This document shows positions 1 to 11,607 of a stretch of DNA of 64,000 bases, piece by piece. Position numbers and translations under genes: made by a program. The stretch lies in contig JADIIX010000032.1 in assembly GCA_027604505.1 (NCBI GenBank), positions 116,051-180,050 on the forward strand. The letters run 5' to 3'. Origin of the DNA: Gonapodya sp. JEL0774 (taxonomy: Eukaryota > Monoblepharomycota > Monoblepharidomycetes > Monoblepharidales > Gonapodyaceae). Each line of letters opens with the position of its first letter. Within the stretch, counting starts at the first letter, position 1. The notes under the pieces are model-generated. The model did no database searches. It had not been told where the DNA came from and saw only the letters and a list, made by a program, of their open reading frames with translations.

Positions 1-2511
1 TGCTTGGAGATCTAGCTCGGCAGGAAGTTTCACGAACGAGTCAATTTTAGTGCCAACGAGGGTGTTGTGCTCAAAGCGCTGAAACCCCATGAGTGAGAAT
101 TGATTGATAGTGGAGACACGGTGAATATCGCTTGGGACAAGACTCTCACCTTCAACTGAACACACAATACCTGCGGACCCCTTTTCACTGTGATCCGCTT
201 CGTCACCTCCTGCTTCGACCCACACCTCTTGCAATCATAAGCAGCATGCAACCTCTCCGGCTGTGTGAATCGCTCCAAACACTCTGCCAAAGTTACAGTT
301 TCGCTTCCCCCAACGCCTGTGGCGGCAGCAACACCAGTGGGAGCTTTAGGCGGACGGCCGGGCTGGCCGGGACGACGGTTTGCAGCTGTCCCCGAGGGAA
401 CGGCAGCGACTGGCGGAGTAGGTCGGGTTATGTGGAGAGATATGTCCATGAAAGAGTCAACTTTTGTGGTGACTGAGCCACAGCGAAGGCATTTGACATC
501 GGATTGGAGCAGGCCAGCAAAAGTCTGGTGTACCACACAGCGGCATTTTGTGGGATCGAGGTTTGGGGCAGCTTGGGTGGCATGAGAGTATCCATTAGTA
601 AGCCACAATGATCATCTTGAAATGAGAACTCACTCTCACAGCACCCTGAATGCACCCCATCCAGAGCCGCTATCAAGAACTCGTGCGCGTCCTGTTGCTG
701 GTACCCAGCGAGGCCTTGAACGGATACCCACAATGTGCGTAAAAAGTGTACGGGAGCGAAAGGGCCAGATTCCGCATGCGAGGAATAGAACTGAAGGGCG
801 AAGAATGTCAACTGTTTGTGAGGAAAATGGTAGGACCACTCTTTTAACAACGCCGAACGAACTTCGCCAAACAATCTGTCCATCTCGCACGCCAGGCAAA
901 CATCCCCACGTCGAGAAACACGGCAGGAATGATGTGAGTGTGCACCAGAGAGGAAATACGCACGGAGCAAGGGGTTGTGGATGAAGGTTTGGAGGACGAC
1001 GTTCATAAAACAAGTGGAACCTATGTTGCGAAGACCTCGGAGGCCAGCTGGGAAGATAAGAACGGAGGTGAAGTAAGAAGAGTGGAGGCCCGTAGAGTCA
1101 CGAAGCCACTGGCTGTCACAAAGTACTCACTCGCACATTTCCCAGCAGAGCCTCTGATTTTCAATGCTGAAGCTTCGTTCCCCCGTGGTGGCTCGTTCAC
1201 AGTGCGGAACCTATGCTGGGCGATTCGGTCCGCAGATGCGATTGTCATTGGAGGAGGTGGTGGGGAAGACGAGGGCATGGACGGTAGGGAGGACGCAGAT
1301 GCAAGAGAGTGACCGAGTATTCTCGCTCGCTCGCAAATAAGCTCGAGCTCAAGGTCAGGACGGAAATCGTTACAAGGGTAACAGAAGACGCCTTGCGAGG
1401 GGGGGTGAATGGCTGAAAGGATTGTGTCAGGCGGGCACGTTTGAGTAATTAGTGCAGCCGTAACCGCTTTCCTGATACCATTTTTGACCATAGCTTCACC
1501 CTCAATGCCTGCTGTTTGTTCCGGTTGGCAAGAAGTTTTGAACTGATATCCAACCGGCCATAGATAGAGTTCTGTGACCGGCACCTTCAGATGCAAACAT
1601 CAGCCTTGCGCAATGTGCACCACAATTGAGTGGATACTTTTTGTTTTTAGACATTTTCGGCATGATGCATCGTTCCGCCGCGATGTCACCTGCTGTGCTT
1701 GTCATTAACAGCGCGCTCTCCTCCAACGGATCACCACCATTCTCCTCATCTTCATAATCCATAAGAAATGAACCGTTCACAGTTCTTATGCATGTTGGCG
1801 TTCTCGAAACTTACCAAATGCATGTTTGAACTTCCCGCAGTGCTCAGCACCACATTTTGCGCACCCCAGGAAAGAGCATTCAATGCAGCGCAAGGGCCGT
1901 CGAAGGTTGGTGCCGCAGAAAGGACAGATTGCGGTAATTTTTGGACGCTGCACAAGAAGTGCGAGGAAGGTGCGGATTGGGGTGGCAACAAGCAAACGAG
2001 GAACTTATAAAACCCCAAAGGCAAGAAGACAGCAAAGTTGCCAGAGCTTTGATTTCGCATCCTGCGTTTCGATTTAAGTGGCCTGCTCGGTCCACACCGC
2101 TGTTTGCTTTCCGGAAAAGCGGATCCTGTGTATAACACCCACCTTTCCCATGACCATAGCCACTTCGCCCTTCCTATTCTCACCGGTGTCCATTTTGTCC
2201 GCGTTGTCATGTTGCTCCCCTACCACAACGCCCTCGAGCTGAAATGCGGTTGCCTCAAATGCTCGGGAAAACGCAGCCCAGTTTGCCCCGCGCTTGAGTG
2301 CAAGAAGGTGAACACATCCTGCGTTTAAATTAGACGGTAAATTTCTATCTGAATTGGAAGAATTGGAGGACGACGTGCTCGAAGGGGCTGGTTGGTGGTG
2401 GTGGTGATTGGAGTTGCTCGGTGTGCCAGTTATAGAAGTGGTGATATCGCCAACGCTTAGTGCATTAGCGGCATTAACGGCGTTGATGGCATTGCTAATG
2501 GCATTGTTCAT
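1..2511 (-). CDS. ubp8: SAGA-type ubiquitin hydrolase, Ubp8/USP22 family (3' end cut by window)
   Basis: Cysteine protease that removes ubiquitin from histone H2B within the SAGA module. The ATG at 2511 is supported by an in-frame stop 13 codons upstream. Exon 1 (2511-2143) gives a Ser/Asn/His-rich N-terminus and the first zinc-finger pair (GCVHLLALKRG). Exon 2 (about 1949-1816) carries CPFCG and CIECSFLGCAKCG of the UBP zinc finger. The next exon starts near 1396 with VFCYPCNDF. The catalytic Cys box GLRGLRNIGSTCFMN is at about 1050-1005, AGYQQQDAHEFLIAALDG near 700, and FAGLLQSDVKCLRCG near 530. The segment RFEHNTLVGTKIDSFVKLPAEL runs to the window edge, so the catalytic His/Asp half lies outside. 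A Pro/Ala/Gly-rich insert of about 40 residues follows DISLHI. Roughly ten residues expected between the zinc finger and VFCYPC are missing from my model, so a small exon may be overlooked. Confidence 0.9.
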
Positions 2512-2916
2512 TTGCTGGTAGTCTTCTTGTTGCTGTTGGATATTCTTGAATTACATACGGACACGAAACCATTCAAACCTCTTCGTCCTCACTCACGAGC
2601 TCCATAGGGCTTCCATTGCGCGTAAAATCTTTGAAAGACGGTTCAGACTCCATCGATTGCAGTCATAAAATCGTTGGAATTCCGCTTTCTGCCCGCGAGG
2701 TCTAAACCACCAGGGGTTCCGGTAGCCAGGGTCCTTATGAAGTGTTGGGCAGGCCCTTCGAGTGCTCCTCCCATTCACATGCTTTCCTTCGTTGGAACTA
2801 GATCTTCGAACTGTTCGCCCATGTTAGATGTACCAGAACCTATATTTAATCAGTTATAGTTGCAGAGAATCCAACAGTCGTGATTCGGTATATATTACAT
2901 GTGAACCGCACAACAT
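2512..2916. other. Intergenic spacer between ISY1 3' end and ubp8 start
   Basis: Both flanking genes are on minus, so this holds the ISY1 3' region and the ubp8 promoter. I see no convincing coding sequence, tRNA or repeat in it. Confidence 0.5.
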
Positions 2917-5106
2917 TCACTTCTTTCCTTTTGCTCGGCCCCCTTTCTTCGCCTTGGCTTTACTACTGTCCGCTTCTTCGACCGACTTTTCAGCTGCAGT
3001 CCCCGGATCCGCACTTGTAGCGGCATCGACATCCGTAGCGGCACTCTCCGACATGTGCGTGTCCTGCGTGTCCTGTGTCTGGTTTGCATCCTGGAGTCCC
3101 TCTGCACTGGCATCCGCCTCTCTGGCGGCCTCGCTCCCCACAATACTCGCCTCGCTCCCCAAAAACCGTTGCAACAATTCCTTCCTCCGTCTCTCCACAA
3201 GATACTCCTCCACCTCCTTCTGTGAAGGCACGGAGTCCACAGCAGCTACAGCGACCGCGGCCGGGATTCCGTTATAGGAACCGGATACTTCCAGCATTAT
3301 GTCGTCCAGTTCGTCGTACGGAGTTGGGACGGTTGCGGAGTCAGCGGAAGGGGACCCTGCGAAATCGAAATGTTGGAAATTTGGTGTCCAGTTGTTTGGC
3401 GCGTTAGTGACGGGAAATGTAAAAGTGGGGAAGGAGATTGTATGCGTGTCCATACACGTTTACCCGTGATCACAGGATCGCCTCTCGTCTTTAGACGCAC
3501 AACTTCCTTATGCACCAGACTCGCCTACACTCACCATCCACTTTCCTCTTCTTCGCCATCTTCCCAAACCTCCTGGCCACCCTATCTTCGTACGCCAACA
3601 ACTCCCCATCATCCTCGTCCCGGTATCCGTAATAGTCGGCGTCAATGTTGCGGGATAGCTCGTACCGCGTGCGGGGGACAGGTCCATCGGAGGAAACCGC
3701 GGATTCAAAGAGTTCACGGACGCCGGGGAGGTGTTTGGCGCGACCGAAGTACCTTTTGCGGTTATGTTGTGATTATGGGTGTGGTGCAAGGTCCGGTCAT
3801 GACGGGTTGGTGGCCCAGCAAATGTGAGCGCACTGGCTCAGATCAAAGGGAGCGGATTCATCGTCCCGAGCAAGAGTTCAAGCTTCTCTCCAGTCCTCTG
3901 ACAGGCTTCTTCCTGTCATGCAGTTACCCGACATCACACGTTCAACTCGTCCCTAACCCGTCACTTTTACGCCAAGCACCTACGCCAAACCCCGCTCCCT
4001 CTAAAGACGTACCTATAACCCCTACTCCCTGGTACTTCTTTACCGTCGGCATCGTAGGTTCTGCCACCAGACCGCTTATAATTCGGCCCGCCCAGCTCGA
4101 TGATACGGTTCTCCCAATGGGATTTCTCGCGAATCAACTTGTTGATTTCGTCGTTGAGGTCGCGGACTTGGTAGTCGTTGAGGCCGGCTGTGAAATGTGT
4201 TTGGGGAGAGTGGTAGGGTAGAATTGTGTGAATAACAACTGATACTCCACCACCGCCTTGCCCAACAGAGTCCTCGTTATTGTCTTCTCAGTGCTCGACC
4301 CAATCTCGCCAGGTTGCGACTCATTTCTCAGTCCCGGAGGATCACACTGAACCCATTGCAACCTCTCACATGAAGGCGTGGGCCATCTTACTCGCTACTC
4401 GTTTCCATGACTCTGATTTCACCCGATGACGGTGTCACTTTATTTTCTGTTTACCAAAACCACCACCCTTCCTCCTCCTGCAAACCGCGCTCCGTTCTCG
4501 CTCATCTTGAGGACATTTCCCTTCCCCCCTGACATCGATAAAGGAGTATTTCCAAGTCTTTCTTGGTGACTAGAGATTCATTGCGAAGGACGGAGGACAG
4601 GATGTGTGTTCGTGGGGAGTGTCACATGTGCAGACGGCGACGTCCGGACATGCCGTGGTACTGTGCACACGGAGGAACACACTTCCAGCTTTCGAACATT
4701 CCAATTTCGAGTTCGCCTGCGCCACTGATCCTCTCAGTATCGACTCACGGCCTTCGGTGTGACCTCCGTGCTCCACTTTAGTGCTCAACCAGCTTCCGTA
4801 CCATGGTCACCCTTCCAGCTCGAAGGAACCACACCGTCAGACACAAACTCACAGTCCTGAATCTTCGCCACCTTTTTCCCAATCTCGCTCAAAATTTGGC
4901 CCCTCCATCGTTCCGCCTCTTTCAGATCGTCCACCAGTGAAGCCAGGTACGGTCGCTTCTGGTTCGGTTTTACCAGACCAAGCTCAGCTTGCTGGGCTTC
5001 CCGGAACCGGTAGAGCATGGACCTGAGAGTGATTGAATGAGTTGAGACGCACTGCGAGTAGGACAACCAGTAGAGGAACGTACTGAGCCTTTTCTTGATT
5101 TCGAGC
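2917..5106 (-). CDS. isy1: Pre-mRNA splicing factor ISY1
   Basis: Spliceosomal NineTeen-complex component with a nuclear role in the first splicing step. The full family signature is present across about five exons. ARNQEKAQ (5106-5083) joins to [16 protein letters not shown] and ends at KKVAKIQD near 4845. A long intron (about 650 bp) leads to [34 protein letters not shown] and [12 protein letters not shown] (about 4190-4010). [16 protein letters not shown] and [16 protein letters not shown] follow (about 3765-3530). The last exon (3453-2917) has [20 protein letters not shown] and a Lys/Ala-rich tail. The residue before ARNQEK must be Met, but a TAG acceptor directly precedes it. The ATG therefore lies in a separate upstream exon that I could not place; 5106 marks the first codon seen, not the true start. 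Confidence 0.9.
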
Positions 5107-6458
5107 CTAGCATTCGTGGTAGTTTCGTCAATGGTAATGTGGCAGAATGTGGAAGCATCGGCATCAAGTGTATCATGACAGAATTGGAGCCGTAATTCCA
5201 ACCATGTGAGGAAGAGCGCAAGCAGAGTTCAATGGCATCAAAATAATGTTTCGAGAATTGCTTTCATGTGAAGGCCAAGAGCATCCAGACTGACCATAAT
5301 TGGATATGCCGCAGTAAGTCAGTCAGGTGAAGTCGTGGAGTGTGGATGCTTCTATGCATGAAATTACACCAATATCACTGGCAGTCACCCACAGCCAAAG
5401 GTGCACAGTCCACCACATCATGTGGTTTCGCGGAACAGAGTCGTTGGAAGGGCGTGAAAGAGAAAACACAATGCGAGGAACTCGTGTGTGACTCAAGTTA
5501 TTCATTCTCAGGTGCTGATATGTACATACCATACATATAGTAGCAAATGATGCGTGATGTTCATCTTCAATCGCGGGGCAAAAGTCAAACATGTCGTGTT
5601 CATCTAGACATAGATAGAAAATGTTTGGGCATCGATTGTAGTGCTCTATTTGAGTTTTGATAAGTCCGTCTTCAAAGTGTTCATCGCGATGTATCGGGAT
5701 ATTACATCGCGAGGTTCACCACTTTGCTACTCCTCATGACTTCTTCCAATCGCGAGAAAATGGGATAAAACAATATTTGAAGGGTTGGGTAGTTTCTGGC
5801 AAACCTGTGAGTCGGGGGTGGGGTGGGCGGGGATGATGTAATCGTTCCGTCATCATGGTGTCAAAAAACAATTTCGATTGCAATTTCGTGAATCGGACTG
5901 CATGCAAATTTCAACTTGACCAATATCAACTTTGTATCGTGCTTCGATTTGAGGAGGTCTGAAGAACAAGTGGAGGAGAGCTAATACATACCTATACATA
6001 CATATGTGCTCATGTGACAGGCCGTACAGTGAAGCTTGCCCACCTTCCCGCTTGTGCATCCATCGCTCAAATATACAGAGCAGCAGCAACAGCACTGAAG
6101 TGCAGTATCTCATCCGGAGCGGATGAATAAGATCCTTGTAATAGGGCCTGTAAACAATCAACAAGAGATGCACCTTGGTAATGGCATCCGGCAGTTTCTT
6201 CCGGTCGGGCAACAGGCAACGTCGTGAAAAGAATACGGGGATGTACGGATCATCGATAAACAAGTACAAATCAACGTATCCTGGTGCCCGGAGTATCCAA
6301 ATTACGGAACACGGGTGCTTGTCAAATTCCTGGGACACACCCCTAAAAATTCGTCATGTCCTTTTTGCCCTGTCAAAATCGCGCTCGGACACTGTTCGGA
6401 CCTCCGCCCTCGTCCTTGCCTCCTCACCCAAAAACTCTGTACGCGCAAAGACCGATCC
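5107..6458. other. Divergent intergenic region between ISY1 and the YeeE-type gene
   Basis: About 1.3 kb upstream of both genes. It should contain the ISY1 first exon (ATG and 5' UTR) somewhere before 5110 and the promoter of the plus-strand transporter. The open frames here lack family signatures and biased composition, and I see nothing else to annotate. Confidence 0.5.
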
Positions 6459-8515
6459 ATGTCCGAAACTCAACGCCCGCCGGACATCGCGTCTATCGAT
6501 TCTCAGAACTCGTACCCGCCGATATCGCCCGTATCCCGCGATGGCAGTTCCACCACGACATCTTCCGGCGACTCTGCCACCACACTCACAATCACCCCGC
6601 CAAGCCCCGTCCCTCCTACTGCTTACCATGTGGACCTTGAAGCTCGCCTCGACCAAGATCGCAAGGTGGCGATGGTGACGGGAGGGCACCTGTCATCGGG
6701 ATGGTTGGAACTGCCAGACAAGAAGGTTTTGATGCCTCCTGGAATGACCATAGTGGATGCAAAAACGGCCTTCCTAAAAGCCGCAAAGGAAGCTGCTGGA
6801 TTGACTTTTGTCGGGCTATTGTTTGGTACGTTGACATTCTACCATACTTGAGGGAGTTTCCCCGCACCCTGCAACATTCCTTGATTACTCCGATCATGGT
6901 CACATACATTACATGTCATCACGATATATTCGTACAGGGTTTTTCACACAGAAAGGACGGGTGAGTGTGTCTCGACCTTTAGGTGGCGACGTTCCCACGA
7001 GATCTGATTTCCTCCACGCCGTTCCGTTCTCACAAACGCCACACCGATTCCATTCAAATCCCATGCGCCACCTTAATCCAGGCTTTCGAACCAAACCTCA
7101 TGCAAAAAATGATGCTCTTGACTGATTGGACCCTCGTGAAAATGTTCGTGACCGCGGTCGCCACATCGCAGCTCATCTTCGCCGCACTTGACTACACCGA
7201 TCTCCGAGGCTTTCACGGGTTCCGCTTGGAGAATCAGGCATCTCGGGCCAATCGAGGACTGGTACCCGTGGCCGTCGGCTCGATTCTCGTGGGGATCGCC
7301 ATGACCATGACTGGTGCCTGTCCCATGAACCTGTACTCGCAGGTGGGGACAGGCATACAAGGAGCGTGGTTGGTTCTCTGTGGAGGACTCGTGGGAGTAA
7401 TGATCTTTACTCTGTTCGAACCGTTCATGGCCAAGAAGTTCTTCAAAATGTACACGATCAAGGCCAAAGGATTCGACATGGACATTGTGAGTTGCTTCAG
7501 CTTCCCACACCCACTCAAAGGTGTAAGATGTAAAGAAGATGCAAATCGAGCATTCTTGATCGCGCTCTTCAGGTCCCTTTGCCATTCTACGTCCTCGCAC
7601 CAATGCTCGCTGCCGGGAACATGATTTTTGTCGGCCTTTTGCACCGCTTCGCACCGGCGTCGCCAGGATACCTCGGAGATTACGATTACCCAACTCCATT
7701 CCACGCCAAGTGTGAGTACCAATGACAATGATCTTACTATGGTCCCGAAACATACGAAGTATCTTTCTCTTGTTGCAGCCTGGCACCCCCTCCTAGCGGG
7801 CTTCCTCGTTGGCCTCTTGCAGTTCCCGTCCTTCATCTTGTCAGGGCAGATTATTGGCAGCTCAGTGGCGTTTGTGTCGCTTTTATCGCCGCTGTGGGCG
7901 GTTATTGCCAAGTTCTTTGGAGTATACAAAACAACTGAGGCGGCAATGTTCCGATTTCCCTCCAAGGTAGGAGGTTCTTCGACATACTTTGTGAAGAGGC
8001 GGGGAAGCTCAGATATTCGTTCAATTCAATTGTGATGATTTAACACGCCCATATCGTTGCAACGCGCACCCAACCAGGACGCGATCAAGTCAATGCTCTT
8101 TGTCGTTTCAACAATCCTCGGTGGCTACATAAGCGCCCGACTTGGAGGTACAATAGGAGTCGCTGCTGGCCCGTTCGGTCCGGGTGTAACAAATGATCCA
8201 GGGGCCTTCCAAGTCGCGAATGACGTGCCCATGCTGATTCCAGGACTGGGCCCGTGGGGTACGACCATTCTCTCCGGGATAATATCGATGTTCGGGGCGA
8301 GAGTCGCTCGAGGATGTACCGCAGGACATGGTTTCACGGGGTTCGCGTTACTGAGTGTGAGTGTGATCTCACGCTGTCATCTTGTCATCTTGTACGGGAT
8401 CGCCTTCCTCAATCTCGTATCCGAATAGACGATCTCTATCTTTGCACTCGGCTGCATCTTTGTGGGAGGGATTGCAAGCGCGTACCTGCTGAAACTATGG
8501 GTCACTCATGTGTGA
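6459..8515 (+). CDS. YeeE/YedE-family (sulfur transport domain) membrane protein
   Basis: Multi-pass membrane transporter of the family that imports thiosulfate in bacteria (TsuA) and has homologues in fungi; the substrate here is inferred. The ATG at 6459 gives a cytosolic Ser/Thr/Pro-rich N-terminus. A hydrophobic segment, GLTFVGLLFG, then splices to the very short exon GFFTQKGR (about 6940-6960). The following exons (7080-7485, 7573-7710, 7780-7965, 8079-8357) carry the two hallmark motifs, TGACPMNLYSQVGTGIQG and GCTAGHGFTGFALLS, each the paired Gly/Cys half-helix of a pseudo-repeat. The last exon encodes ALGCIFVGGIASAYLLKLW and ends with TGA at 8515. Both conserved cysteine motifs are intact, which argues for function. 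Length, about 430 residues, suits the two-repeat form. Confidence 0.85.
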
Positions 8516-8899
8516 CGTAGGTCTGATTCGATTGGGGGCTAGAAATCAACTCGTCTTGCACTTTCCCACATAACATACCAACAAACTAATTCTGGAGCGT
8601 GAAGCGGCACACTAAAGAAAGTTACAACTTGCACTTTTCCTCAGTCTTTTTGCTGTTTCTGTTCGTCACAAGAGTTGAACTAATAAGAAACAGAATCTAA
8701 ATTCATTGACACGGAAGATCTTGTAGGAGACAGTCACCTTGTTACTTCAAATCCTGTGTCCAAGAACGTTCAATCAACGGTTTGCAAATGTATAATGTCC
8801 TATTCGGCAGTATGCCTATTATGTGCTGCTACATTGTGTTGATGATTTCGGGAGGGTCTCACAGCACCCGCCCTCCCCATTGCTTTAAACCCTGTCAAA
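8516..8899. other. Intergenic spacer
   Basis: Holds the 3' end of the transporter gene and the promoter of the LRR gene. It is AT-richer than the flanks and no other feature is seen. Confidence 0.5.
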
Positions 8900-10062
8900 A
8901 TGGGTAACAAGCCATCCTCTACCCCATCGTCGTCCGCATCTTCCATTCGCCAGAGATTTGAGAGAGCTGGGAAAACAGGGGTTCTCTCTCTGGCAGGGGC
9001 AGGGTTGAAAGAACTACCAGGAGCGTTTGAGGCAGGTTTGGGGCGCGAGGAGGTAGCTGGCGTCAAGAGTTTGGACTTATCTGGAAACAAGTTTACTAGG
9101 ATGTAAGCAAGTTGATCGAGACTCGACTGAGTGGAGGGAGCTGATGATTGGTGATCGTTCCACATCAGACCCCCAACGATCAGCGCATTCGAGAACGTCA
9201 AGATGGTCAATCTCGCCAGCAACTCCCTGACGTCTTTACCTTCGGAGCTGTTCGCTCTGAGTAAAATTGAAACGCTCAATATTGCTGGAAACTTGTTGGG
9301 AACTTTACCAGAAGGTGCGGGAAAGGCGATGTCATGGCTTGATCATCCAGAATCGTGCTCATCACCACAGCCTCTCTCTGCCGCTCGACACTACTGTAAC
9401 TGGTCCATTGATTGTCACTGTTGGGCAGCCATCTCAAAGCTTACTTCTCTCCGTACCCTTAATCTCTCAAAGAACTCCTTGAGGTCTCTGCCCTCGACCT
9501 TGGGTACGCTGTCAAGCTTACGCGTCCTCCTCATTGATGGTTGGCATGAATCTGGCGGCGGACTTCGGTCACCCTTTTCATGTACCTCCTTTTCTTGGTT
9601 TCGTGTTTGTAGGGAATCGTCTCACGGCACTTCCACCTTCTCTTGGCAATCTGACAAGCCTTGAGGAATTGAATGTCGATGACAATCAAATTGAGGTTGT
9701 TCCAACGGAGCTTGCAGGGTGCACTGCACTGAAAACACTGCGGCTGTCGGGGAACAAGATTGAGAAGGAGGGCATGCCGGGCGAAATCTTCACCGAAACA
9801 AAGGTCAATGTCGTTTCATTGGTGAGTCCTGCAACGTTACTTAACGGTTCTTGAGGCTCGTGTGTCCAGTGCTGATTATTCAACATAAATCTTTCAGGAC
9901 CGAAATCCCATCAGAGATTCGGATATTCAACAGATACCTGGTTTTGATACAGTGAGTCATTAAGGCAGGGAAATCGTGTTATGTTGCAACCATGACCTGG
10001 TTCCATTGCAGTACAACGCCCGTCGCAAAACCAGAGTCGATCAAACAGCGCCGACCATTTAA
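8900..10062 (+). CDS. Leucine-rich-repeat protein, LRRC57-like
   Basis: Small intracellular LRR protein. The ATG at 8900 is followed by MGNKPSS, where Gly2 and Ser6 fit an N-myristoylation signal as in LRRC57. KTGVLSLAGAGLKELP matches the LRRC57 N-terminus. LRR units follow: LKSLDLSGNKF type, MVNLASNSLTSLPSELF, IETLNIAGNLLGTLP, LRTLNLSKNSLRSLPSTL, NRLTALPPSLGNL, LEELNVDDNQIEVVP and LKTLRLSGNKI. Exon 1 ends at 9102 and exon 2 starts at 9169; further introns interrupt at about 9315-9430, 9530-9610, 9820-9898 and 9950-10012. The last exon ends YNARRKTRVDQTAPTI with TAA at 10060-10062, like the family's C-terminal GY-x-Y-x-R segment. The function of LRRC57 proteins is not established; a scaffold role at membranes is inferred. 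Confidence 0.85.
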
Positions 10063-10181
10063 ATGACACCTTATGGTTTTTCATACTATCTCCGGCTCAC
10101 TTAACATATATGTATTGGGTTTACAGTCAGTCATTTTGCGTGACAGAAATCACCAATCGTGGTGATCCTCCCACAATACTC

Positions 10182-11525
10182 ATGCCCCCACGATTTGAGA
10201 AGATTCCATTCACATTCAACGTTTCACAATCATCGGAGTCGGGATCGACTCATTTACAAGCCCATGTAGTGACTTCTCATGTTTTGGAGGCTGATTATGC
10301 GTGCGTGGCGATGTTCTTGCAAATTGGACCTGTGGGCATGAGTTGAATCCTCCTATGCAGCGCCTATACCTGGCCATCTGCACTTGTCCTGTCGTTCTGG
10401 ATAGCAAGAAATTTAAATCACTTGCTTACCTCGTCCTCCGGTCACTGTCCCGAGCCTATGGAGATTCTGGAGCTGGGATCTGGAACCGGACTGGTAGGAA
10501 CACTTGCGGCCAAATCCTTGAGGGTTCTTGGCTATGAGAACTTTCGAGTAGTGTTGACAGACCTCTCTGAACCGGATTGGTTGCTGGAGAATTTGTCGAG
10601 AACTGTGGACTCGAGTGGGTTGGCTCGTGATGGAAGGATTCTAGTGACCCCATTGGAATGGGGGAAATTCCATAAGCCCGTGTCGACTATCATGGATTTA
10701 TGTCCGGACAAGCAAGACAACGATGTTGGTGCATTAGAAAAGGCACTCTCTGTGCTAGCGCCGTTCCTGGAGAGTGAGCTTCAAGCGTCCACCCCATATA
10801 CGAATACCTCCATCTCCCCCTTCACAAACCTTCGCTATATCCTTGGCGCCGACCTTTTCTACGATCCTTCTCAGTTTTCTGACCTCCTCTGTACCGTCTC
10901 GTACATCCTACACAAGTTTCCCGATGCCACGTTCTTCACCGCCTACCACGAACGGTCTTCAAAGCGGTCTATTGTGGATAAATTGGCGAAATGGGAACTG
11001 AAAGGGAAGGTTAGGCCATGGGGGTTTGGAGAGGACGAACTGGGCGAGTGGTGGTTGGCGTGGAAACGGGAGCGAGCGAGAACCCATTTGGAACAGGAAC
11101 GGGACTCAGTAAACATGGAGCAAACAATATCGACAGTGTCTGTAAAGCAGTCACCGCCTTTCCACCAACAAAGAGCTGCCACACTCCGACAGTACATTGC
11201 CCCCTCCCTCGCATTGTACGAGTCAGACTCGGATGAGCACTTGGAATCAAGCTCTGATGTATCTGTGGGCGGTTGTAATCCACAGAACGAGGAAGCCTTG
11301 GTGGAAGAAGGAGCTGGCGATCGATTTTATAGTGAATCGAGCGAATCAGGACGGAAGATTGAATTTGAAGACAGTGATTCGAATAGTGCCCAACGAACGG
11401 AATCCTCCAATGACAACGAGGAGGAGGACCTTTATGCTCGGGACCTTGCGACTTTCCTAGCGACTTTTGATGGTATTTTCTTACTAGAAATCACCTTGGA
11501 TACACCCTCTATGAAACCTTCATGA
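10182..11525 (+). CDS. METTL23-like (METTL21 superfamily) protein methyltransferase
   Basis: Seven-beta-strand SAM-dependent methyltransferase; METTL23-type enzymes methylate proteins (histone arginine in mammals), and the substrate here is unknown. Two exons, 10182-10300 and 10361-11525, give 427 residues. Splicing restores DYAAYTWPSALVLSFW, the W-P-(S/C)-A-x-V-L signature. SAM-binding motif I is ILELGSGTGLVGTLAA; the acidic post-I residue is in VVLTDLSEP; the catalytic-loop region is ILGADLFYDPSQFSDLL; and SKRSIVDKLAKWELKGK follows. An acidic, Ser/Asp/Glu-rich insert of about 130 residues then precedes the final strand DGIFLLEITLD. The protein is clearly longer than METTL23 (about 190 residues), and the extra mass is this insert. 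Confidence 0.8.
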
Positions 11526-11607
11526 AGGAGAGTGTACGATGGCTTTGAGATATTAATTCGTTGGGACACATGTATTTACAACTCTCAAGTGAACGAAACC
11601 TCGCAAC

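Noticed and set aside
7073-7965. Two long minus frames opposite the transporter gene
   Set aside because: Antisense to well-supported exons carrying conserved YeeE motifs.
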